From assembly GCF_024713975.1 (NCBI RefSeq), contig NC_091107.1, positions 22,559,501 through 22,623,500 of the forward strand: DNA of 64,000 nucleotides. Reading direction: 5' to 3'. The first letter of the stretch is position 1, and each line of letters starts with the position of its first letter. Positions 56,283 to 64,000 of the stretch are shown here, piece by piece. Made by a program: the position numbers and the translations under genes. The DNA comes from Paralichthys olivaceus (lineage: Eukaryota; Chordata; Actinopteri; Pleuronectiformes; Paralichthyidae). The notes beneath the pieces were generated by a model, which worked only from the letters and a program-made list of their open reading frames with translations, did not search any database and had not been told where the DNA came from.

Positions 56283-56480
56283 TACAGATAGGTCCGGAAA
56301 TATTTGGACAGTGACACAATTTTCACGATTTGGGCCCTGTATGCTTCCACAACGGATTTGAAATGAAATAATCGAGATGGTATTGAAGTGCAGACTTTCA
56401 GCTTTAATTTGAGGGTATTTACATCAAAATTGGAGGAAGGGTTTAGGAATTGCAACAATTTTTATACAGAGTCCCCTCCT
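56283..56480. mobile_element. Tc1/mariner-type MITE fragment
   Basis: Contains AGGTCCGGAAATATTTGGAC, AGTGACACAATTTTCACGAT, GATTTGAAATGAAATAATCG and CAGACTTTCAGCTTTAATTT, hallmarks of a common fish Tc1-type non-autonomous element. The left inverted end is present and the right end is missing. A sister fragment lies at 61305-61445. Confidence 0.8.
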
Positions 56481-56589
56481 TTCAAAGGTGTGTGGTGCCA
56501 AACAAAAACCAGAGGACAGGCCAGAGAAGTAACATCAGTGGTGGTCTGCTTTAGTTTCTGACTTATAGTACCAATCACTGATATTCATG
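56481..56589. other. spacer between two MITEs
   Basis: Short unique-looking sequence upstream of hyou1; nothing recognisable. Confidence 0.4.
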
Positions 56590-56964
56590 TTAAAGGTACA
56601 GTGTGTAGAATTTAGTGATATCTAGTGTTGAATTTGCTTGTTGCAGCTGAACACCTCTCACCTCATCCTCCCCTTCCAAACATGAAAAAAATCCTGTGGT
56701 AGCCTTTAATTGTCATAAAAACTCAAAAGGTTTTTAGTTTGTTCAGTCTGGACTAATGTAAAAAACATGGCAGCCTCTGTAGAGAGGGTCCCCTCAATGT
56801 AAATATAAAGTATTTAAATATAGAGGGCCTTTTCTAGGGTAAAGAAAACTATAATTCATACAATTTAGATGAAATAAACTAGTGAAAACATCATGAGGAT
56901 TATTCTACATTTAATTTCTGCCAATAGATCCCTTTCACTAAAATCTTACACACTGGACCTTTAA
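56590..56964. mobile_element. MITE, copy 2 (TTAA-flanked)
   Basis: Begins TTAAAGGTACAGTGTGTAGA and ends CACACTGGACCTTTAA. The inverted ends include or are flanked by TTAA on both sides. Homologous over its length to 31185-31547. No coding capacity at 375 bp. TTAA at both ends suggests a piggyBac-like insertion rule. Confidence 0.85.
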
Positions 56965-57540
56965 AGACTGTGTGTGTGTAGAGCAAAGAGGCTCAACTCT
57001 CAGAACACTACATAGAGGAACAGAAGCTCTTCACCACCCTCAATGTAACTGCACTCAGGGACCAATGTGATTTCTGAGGTGAAAGCATCGCAGCGCTGGT
57101 TTGACCAGGTAAATGACATGTTTATGTGGAGAGGCTGTAGCATCAGCTGCAAGTAACCTTCACTTAAAATACATACACCAAGGAGCCAAGACATAAGCAC
57201 GCAGATGCAGCAGATAAAGTAGAGTAGTTTTAGCAAAGGCTCATGTCAGGGTTAACAGTCAGTAAGGAACATGCTCAGGAGAGATGAGCAGGTGTAAAGA
57301 CCTATGCAAACCTGACATGGGATGAGCCTCTGGGTCGGACTTTTTCAGACAGTAAGGCTCAGGAACCATAGATGAGCTAGGGTATTGAAGGCTTTCTCAT
57401 TTCCTAGTTTCTTGCAATGTAATATAATCTTTAATCAAGGGTCATCATACAAGTTCTGTGTATTTTAAAAGGCTAGACTGGCAGCAGACTGCCGCAAAAC
57501 CAATACAGCCAGGGGAGAAAATACACCTAATAATGACTAT
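56965..57540. other. spacer, MITE to vps11 3' end
   Basis: Sequence between the MITE and the 3' end of vps11. I see no exon or repeat family in it. Confidence 0.4.
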
Positions 57541-57541
57541 A

Positions 57542-57547
57542 TTTATT
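57542..57547 (-). terminator. vps11: possible vps11 poly(A) signal
   Basis: Reads AATAAA on the minus strand about 350 bases past the stop codon. Confidence 0.45.
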
Positions 57548-57896
57548 GTTAATTATTAAAATAGTATGAAAGCCATCAAAAGTAAGTATTGATGGCAGAT
57601 GGTTCAACTATTTTTGAAGGTTCTGTGCAAGATGACATGACTACAAGCAAAGAATCCAAAGCAGAATTCTCCAGGTTATGTTTGAGGGAGGTTTTCAGTA
57701 TTGCATGTTTTAAATCAAAGTACATTTATGCAGTCTCCAGTGAATCATGACACACTACGAACACAATTAGTTGAACAGCTCCACAACAGGTACTTAAAGC
57801 AGGCAAATGCATTCGCCGCAGCAAAGCACGTGGTCGAAGCTGGACATAGAGCTCCAGCTGCAGCAGGAATCACACTGTGAGTACAGACTGAGGTTT

Positions 57897-60800
57897 CTAG
57901 CAGTTCCTCTTGGTGTGGATGAGCAGGTCTCTCTGCAGGTTCACTTCTAAACTCCCGACTGTTTTGTTGCCAGGCAGGTCAGTGACCAGAGTCAGTTTGT
58001 TGAATACTCCTCGCCCAAAATAGTCAGCCACCACAGAGAAACCATCGTTGGAGCTACGTAACTGAAAAGAAAGACATAATAATTATGACAATTGCACCCT
58101 GGGGAGGAGTAAAGCATACAGATTAGATTGATTATCTCAAATTATATCAGAATAAAAGGATATGAATGAAATGCATACATTCAATTGTTTTTTTATTCAG
58201 AGTTTAATCATTACCTGTCTGCTGAAGTGGTCGTGCAGGTCACGTTTCTGGTCCTGTGCACGCAGCATGTCCATGACTTTTCGGTTCTCTGGGGTGCACG
58301 TTGGGCACTCAGCCTCACTCTCAGCGTAGCTTTCGAAGCAGTGTTGGTGGAAGGAGTGACTGCACAGGAAATGAACAGAAGGCAGCTCCAGGGGACTGTT
58401 GCACATGTTGCACTTAGTCTTCTGGAATATCTTGGCACTGTGTGGAAAGATTGGGGTAAGGATTCAATCTGAGACTCCAGTGGTTGCAACTGACAGAAAT
58501 TAAACTCACAAAAAATTGAGGATGATGGAATTGTAGCATAAAAACTGCTGATGTTTGTTGATAAATAGAAGACCCTAGCTCAGGGGTGTCACACTCCCGG
58601 CCCCCGGGCTAGCCCCGCTCCATTAGGCCCGCAACCTGATGCCCAAAATATAATATAATCTGGCCCTGTTATTATTTTTTGATTTTACTATTAATTAGTT
58701 GTTTCACACCAATTTAAACTACCCCTTCATGTGCAATTGAAATAAAAAACAATTCTATTTAAAAATGTATTGAGTTTGAGTCAAAGAAGAGAGCAGATTC
58801 GGAGCTGTGTTTGTTGGTTGTCTGTGAACAATAAAGATGTGGATGGATGGAAAAGTGGATGATAAACATTGTCAAGGATTAGGGTTAAGGATGGACATTG
58901 CATTACTTATTCTTGGAGTTCAATGGGAATAATAGAGAAGTACCAGGGAAATGAGAGGAAAAAACGATCAACACAGCTACAGAAAGGACTATCGTATCAG
59001 CAACGTCTTTTTCATAAAGCCAAGAAGGACACGGATGCTGCTGTTGAAGCAAGTTATGTGGTGAGTGAATTAATCTGCAAAGCGTGAAAGCTGTTAATCG
59101 AAGTGCAGTTTCTCGCTAACAACAAACAAAGTGGCAGAGCGGATTAACAAGTTATCAAGTGACATTTACGAACAATTACCCGACAAAGCCTGGTGCTTAA
59201 CTGCATACGCTGTGGCACTCGATTAAAGTACAGACCAAACCACCAGAGCTCAGCTGACCACTTTCATCAGAGGTATTAATGAGAAATTTAAGGTGACAGA
59301 GGAGTTGCTGAGTTTGTGTCCAATGCACAGCCGTACCACAGCCAAGGATATATTTCAGCAGCTGTGTGGTGCGATTGAGCGGGCTGGTTTGCCGTCGAAC
59401 AGACTGGTAGGCATTACCACTGATACAGCCCCATCCGTGACAGAATTAAAAAACACACTGGTAGCACTGGTTTAAAAGAAATGATAGAAGGAAAATGCTG
59501 ATCCAGCTGTTGTTCTGCACTGTCTCCTACACCGGGCATTGTACAGCTAATGCTTGAAATATGACCATATCATGTCCGTTGACCTGAAATGTATCAGTTA
59601 CATCAGGTCCAGGAGTTTACAGCATGGCCAGGTCCAGGTCTTTTTAGAAGAAATTGAGTCAGCATATGGTGATGTACTTTACTGTTGTGTGCTCTGCAGG
59701 GGAAATGTCATGAAGAGAATCTTTGAGTTAAGAGGTGAAGAGATTCATGGAATATGGCTGTTCTGAACTCGATCCTCAATGGATCTTGCATTCTTTGTGG
59801 AGATAACACAGGAGCTGAACATCCTTAACCTGAAGCTGCAGGGCCCTGGCCAGCTATTCACTGAGATTAAAGAAACTCAGCTGTCTGCAAAAACCCTCAG
59901 TCATTTCACAGCATGCAGATCTCTTGTGGGAGAGGGAACAGCATTCAGTGGTGATGGAGATGCCACTGCTATTGAAAACCTACAGCAGATGAGCGTCTTG
60001 CTGACTTCAGGCACACTGTTACACATTTGTGTTGCAAATGGAACTTACTAACTTGCAGTGCAACAGTGAGCTGAAAACTAAATGCAGAGAGGCACAGGTA
60101 GAAACATGACTGGAGAATTTCTAAGAGAATTGCCTCTATCTTTCCCAGAGTATTCAGCCAGATAATGTGCTTTTTTGGGAGGACATATATGTGTGTGAAA
60201 CTGATCTGTTGAAACTAATGTGGAGAAAACATTATTTTATCAAGAAAATATGAGTAGAAGTACTGTCAGGTGTCTTAAATACAAATAAAAACCTTTTCTT
60301 AGTTCAGTGCAAGGTTTCAGTAAATTACTATCACTAACTAAGAGTAAGGAAAACAGATTTGTACTAACTGTAAAAAACTAAATGTTTAAAAAAGAGCTGT
60401 TTTCGTTGAGCATATTATTATGTTGGTAATGGAAATAAAAAAGTAACATTTCAGTAACATTTGCTCTTTGACTCCCTACTTAAACATTGAAGTGGCCCTC
60501 CTTTGAGATGACACTACCAGCAGTGGCCCCAAGCTAATTTGAATTGGAGTCCCCTGCCCTAGCTTTTCAGGGGTAAAGTCCCATCCTTCATGTGACCAAC
60601 CTTGTTTTGAGCTCCTGGATCTCTGAACGGAGGTGAGCAGTTTCCTCGCGGTACTGGCAGATTTTGCGCTCATCGTCCTCTATCTGCTGGCTCTCCCTCT
60701 GCAGCTTGTTGATGAGGTAGTCCTTGATGACGGAGAGAGTGGCCGTCGAGTTGTGTGCCAGTGTCTGCACCACTATGGCCGTACAAAAACAATGGATGTA

Positions 60801-62427
60801 AGATGGGAATGCCCAAGCCTCTTTTCAGACAGCATCTTACTACAGCCAAGAGAGCTCAATGCTCTGAATATGATATATTGAAGAAAATTATGAAATCAAA
60901 TGTTCACCAGCTAACCAAGTAATGGAGGCATCAGGTTGTTTTGGTCGATATGATGTAGGACCTCACTGATGTAGGCCTTGCAGTCCTCTTCTTTTCTAGC
61001 AAAGTATCCAAGTGCCTGCTCCCAGAGGCAACCCTCTTGGTCGCCATAGCGTTTGCAAGCCTCTACCACTTTTCCATACTCTTCATTCTGCATGTGGTAG
61101 TGCATTATCTGCTGGTACCTGCACACAAATGTGATTTTCATATTATTGCAGCTTTTGCCTATTGAGCTATTCTCAGCTCAATAGGCAAGGAATCCCCTGG
61201 CCCACACTTTCACCCAAAGTGCAATAATGAAGATGAACACGAAACCTTTTACAAAATATATACAATTATAAACAAACATTTATCCATCCCAGAATAAATG
61301 ATACAGTCAGGTCCATAATGTATTTCGACAATGTCACAGTTTGTACACCACCCCAGTGTATTTTAACTGAAGCCATCAGGATGTGATTGAAGTGGAGACT
61401 TAAATTCAAGGGGTTTCAAAAAAATATCACATTTAGCATTATTAAGAAATAACGTAATGCCAAATTGCATCAATCATCAATAACAAACAATACACAGCAA
61501 CAATGATCTCACACTGGCTTGTGTTAGTAACACACTTTCACTTCCAGACTTGTTTTGTTTGCTACATGAAAGCAGCAAGTAATGAGATGATCACATGAAC
61601 TGGCTTCATACATATTCAGATGTTTCAGATGTGACTGTGTTCCTTACTTACAGTTTGCCCTTCTCATAAAGGTAGAGGACGCCTTCTTTGAAGTTGTGCA
61701 TCTGGCACAGGACCAGGGCTTTATCAAACACAGTGTGGTCACTCCTCAGCAGTGACACCGCCTCCCCCTGCAGGACCTTTTTTCTCTGAAATACATGCAC
61801 GAGAAGAAAATAAGTTCAAATAATTCTTCCCTTGTTAAACAACAATTCAAATTCTGCTAAACTTTCTAATTTTCTGGAATGACATCACACAGCAATTTCT
61901 GTCTACTGCAAACTGCATTGCAAATTCATTGTACTAGGATTCTTAGCTCGTTTGTCTGTTTTGGCACTGACCTCTGGGTCCTGTTCATGTGCCCAGTCTT
62001 GCAGCCGGAGCTCCAGCAGTGTGTCATACACACCCTGGGAAGAGCGGGGGTCCACCTCGATCATGTGCTCCAGGAAGGCTTTCAGTTCACGAGGGTTGTT
62101 CGCAAAAACTGGGATGAATTCCTCAGAGTTGGCCTTAAACAAAACCAATATAGCTATCAGGACTCATTTCAGGAGCAGAAGGTTTTTAGCTCTCCACACA
62201 TAAAGAAAACAGCATCCCTGCAGACTGACCTTATTGACGCGACTCGTCTCTGGGCTGCCTTTTTCCCCAGCCTCTCCACTGGGTTGGTAGGTGGTGCACA
62301 GGCCCTTCAGGAGCAGTGTGGTTCCTTCAGGAACATGGTGCATCAGCGTCTTGCCGTAATGCTTCATGGTGCTTTCAGCTTGTTCAAAAGGCAAACGCCC
62401 AATATAACGAAGCCCTTCCTGATAATT
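57897..62427 (-). CDS. vps11: VPS11, HOPS/CORVET subunit, C-terminal 418 residues
   Basis: VPS11 core subunit of the HOPS and CORVET complexes, which tether late endosomes, lysosomes and early endosomes before SNARE-driven fusion. Only the 3' part lies in the window. Exons seen: 62230-62427, 61972-62133, 61652-61785, 60916-61118, 60601-60772, 58215-58437, 57897-58061; together 1257 nt, in frame throughout. The chain runs through clathrin-repeat-type helices (LRYIGRLPFEQAESTMKHYG, NNPRELKAFLEHMIEVDP, KALVLCQMHNFKEGVLYLYE), a coiled-coil segment (REETAHLRSEIQELK) and a RING-H2 finger with CNMC, the pattern C-x-H-x2-H-x2-C in CSHSFHQHC and CPTC, and ends RDLLIHTKRNC. It matches human VPS11 closely. 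The intron between 58437 and 60601 holds a whole hAT relic, and the upstream intron a LINE piece. Confidence 0.97.
58581..60556 (+). mobile_element. hAT DNA transposon relic (GTF2IRD2/ZBED-like transposase)
   Basis: The left end is CAGGGGTGTCACACTCC and the right end, reversed, CAGGGGACTCCAATTC. CCCTAGCT lies directly outside both ends (58573-58580 and 60557-60564), the exact 8-bp target duplication of hAT insertion. Plus-strand coding remnants read AAVEASYVVSELICKA near 59040, EELLSLCPMHSRTTAKDIFQ near 59300, VGITTDTAPSVTELKNTLVA near 59410 and, after more breaks, weak C-terminal pieces. These follow the transposase family that also gave GTF2IRD2. The BED-finger start is poor, a TAA replaces the codon after the AVAL-type ALD segment near 59223, and later frames shift, so it is inactive. 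It lies in vps11 antisense. Confidence 0.9.
61305..61445. mobile_element. Tc1/mariner-type MITE fragment
   Basis: Contains ACAGTCAGGTCCATAATGTA, CACCCCAGTGTATTTTAACT and TGTGATTGAAGTGGAGACTT. Same family as 56283-56480 but more decayed. In a vps11 intron. Confidence 0.7.
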
Positions 62428-62899
62428 CTGAGTGTTGGAGGGGCACAATGATATAAATCAGTTACTGTGGCCATTTGAATCTGTTGTGGGTTCTCAGGTT
62501 GCAATGCAAATCTGTGGAAATGGTTGATTATTACAAGCAAATTCCGTATCTTCTGTCCCAGAACTTGAAGGACAGTGCGCAGCACAAATGATAGAGACAC
62601 AGACAGCAGTAAATTACTGACAGAGCTGGGAAAAAATGTAAAAATAACTTTTTAGAGTCCAAACATGTATAAGACCCAAGATGAACCCTGTAAGCGGATT
62701 AGTTGAACACTATTATTAAACAGCTTTTGTATAGGAACGATTCTGTCCGCATCTAAACAGTTGATCACTACAAGCAGAACTGCTTAATTTTCTGCGTCTT
62801 TGAAGTGTGCAAACCTCGGGCGGCAGGGATAGTGAATGTAAATACACTGACTGCTGCAAAAAATGTGCCTGGGGCGTCAGATGTGCAGCAGATATGACT
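62428..62899. other. vps11: vps11 intron
   Basis: Intron sequence next to the LINE fragment. The preceding vps11 exon lies beyond the right edge. Nothing else recognised. Confidence 0.5.
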
Positions 62900-64000
62900 A
62901 CTACTCACGACTATCAGAGTGTTGTCATATAACTTGCGTGGTCTACACTTTGGGCAGAGTGATGTGGACAAAGCACAGCATCAGAATACAGATGTCCTGT
63001 GCATACAAGATACTTTGTTGGCTAAACAGATAAACTTAATTGTGTTCATGAAGCATGTGGTAGAATATGTGGGGGGGGTGGCGGCCATATGATCCAATGG
63101 TCAGTGTGATTAGGCAAAGAGGTGGACTGGTGCATAGCAATTAAAGTTCTAAATTGTCAGAATGCTTTTGTAATTGTAAATGTTTACACACCTTATGAAT
63201 ATTACCAAAATGAGGATGACTATCTTAACAGACTTGCTTTTATACGTTCTTTTGTTATATTGTGCATACACGTGCATTTGTTGTTGGGGACATGAATGCT
63301 GATATTTCAGGTAATAACTCCCTAACAAGCTGGTGCTGTCAGGCAAGGTGTTGTTACCAGAAGATAGCCTCACATATATTAGTGAAGCATGGCACACTAA
63401 ATCATTGTTGGATCGCTGTATGTGTACAGCTGATGCTCATGACTGGAGAAAGTTGAGATTCTGTAAAGTTTGGCCACAGACCATATACCTGTCTCTATGG
63501 TATTAAATGTTGAGAGTTTACCTGAGCTTATTGATAAAGAAAACCACGAGGAAAGTGGGAAACTAGATGATGGTCAGGGCCTACAGAGGATTATATTATA
63601 AATCACTCACTGAGAAATGCCTGAGTAACATTGATGTAACTCTTGATGCTATTCTGTGCTCTAACGTAATTTGTAATAACCGAAGTCACATTGGAGCTTT
63701 ATGCATTATGAAATTATGAAGTGTTTACATAATAGCAGTAGAGCATTCTGCCAACAAAACAGTGAAACAATATAATTTAAGACCTGAGTTGAATGAATAT
63801 GTGTCTGAACATCATACAGAGGCCAAATAAGCTTTTAGAAACCGGGTTTTATCAGGAAAAGATAGACATGGCCCAGAGTTTGAACACATGAGACATGCAA
63901 ATGCTAGGTTCAAATATGCAACGCGTTTTATTTAAAGAAATGAGCGGGCCATGAGGGCAAACTATGGCCAAAAAGCGTCAGCAAACTAATTTCTTTCAAT
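62900..64000 (+). mobile_element. LINE ORF2 fragment (endonuclease part), runs off window
   Basis: Plus-strand translation gives LCIQDTLLAKQ near 62990, IVNVYTPYEYYQNEDDYLNR-like near 63170, VVGDMNADISGNNSL near 63277, then LSNIDVTLDAILCSNVICNN and AFRNRVLSGKDRHGPEFEH near 63850. These are the APE-type endonuclease and following linker of a teleost non-LTR retrotransposon. GDMNADIS is the catalytic GDxN region. Several frame changes and stops occur. Reverse-transcriptase motifs would lie beyond the window. Clade not assigned. Confidence 0.75.

Noticed and set aside
55765-56319. 184-codon minus-strand open frame upstream of hyou1
   Set aside because: GC-rich promoter-like sequence with ERSE-II sites; the translation resembles no family and two other frames are also open there.

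Overview
The window looks like nuclear DNA from a teleost fish, probably a percomorph-type genome. The genes are spliced vertebrate genes with short introns. The repeats are typical of teleosts: a Tc1 relic, an RTE-type LINE end, a hAT element, MITEs and CA/GT microsatellites. Gene order recalls human 11q23-q24, where CRTAM, JHY and HSPA8 lie together and H2AX, HYOU1 and VPS11 lie together. I name no species.

Layout. 0.3-6.85 kb: 5' part of a jhy-like gene on the minus strand, with its first coding exon at 302-675 and a likely promoter near 6.8 kb. A 3.4-kb element with long inverted ends sits in the intron between them. 7.5-11.5 kb: hspa8 copy A (minus), complete, 650 codons, with a U14 snoRNA in intron 2. 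12.2-18.3 kb: crtam (minus), ten exons. 18.7-23.6 kb: hspa8 copy B (plus), complete, 650 codons. 24.5-26.2 kb: a divergent H2A (minus) / H2B (plus) pair sharing a 334-bp promoter. 28.1-38.8 kb: a ZPLD1-like zona pellucida domain membrane protein (plus). 42.7-55.3 kb: hyou1 (minus), 22 coding exons, with ER-stress elements upstream. 57.5-62.4 kb and beyond: the 3' third of vps11 (minus), whose introns carry a hAT relic, a short Tc1-type MITE and a LINE fragment.

How the genes relate. hspa8 A and B encode cytosolic Hsc70 and hyou1 encodes the ER-lumenal Hsp110/Grp170 relative, so the window holds three Hsp70-superfamily genes. crtam is a lymphocyte adhesion receptor, vps11 a HOPS/CORVET tethering subunit, jhy a cilium-associated gene. 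These appear to be neighbours by synteny, not one pathway.

Most interesting points. The two hspa8 copies are inverted around crtam and share exon 2 and the exon 5-8 block, including three introns, at near identity, while exons 3, 4 and 9 are strongly diverged; this is the pattern of patchwise gene conversion. The H2A/H2B pair has no visible histone stem-loop but has AATAAA signals, and its H2A lacks the SQEY tail expected at an H2AX-like position. Two exact ERSE-II motifs lie 52 bp apart upstream of hyou1. hyou1 ends in AREL instead of a KDEL-type signal and uses one GC donor. The hAT relic is delimited by an exact 8-bp target duplication. I saw no CRISPR array, no LTR or virus-derived element, and no clearly undescribed gene system.
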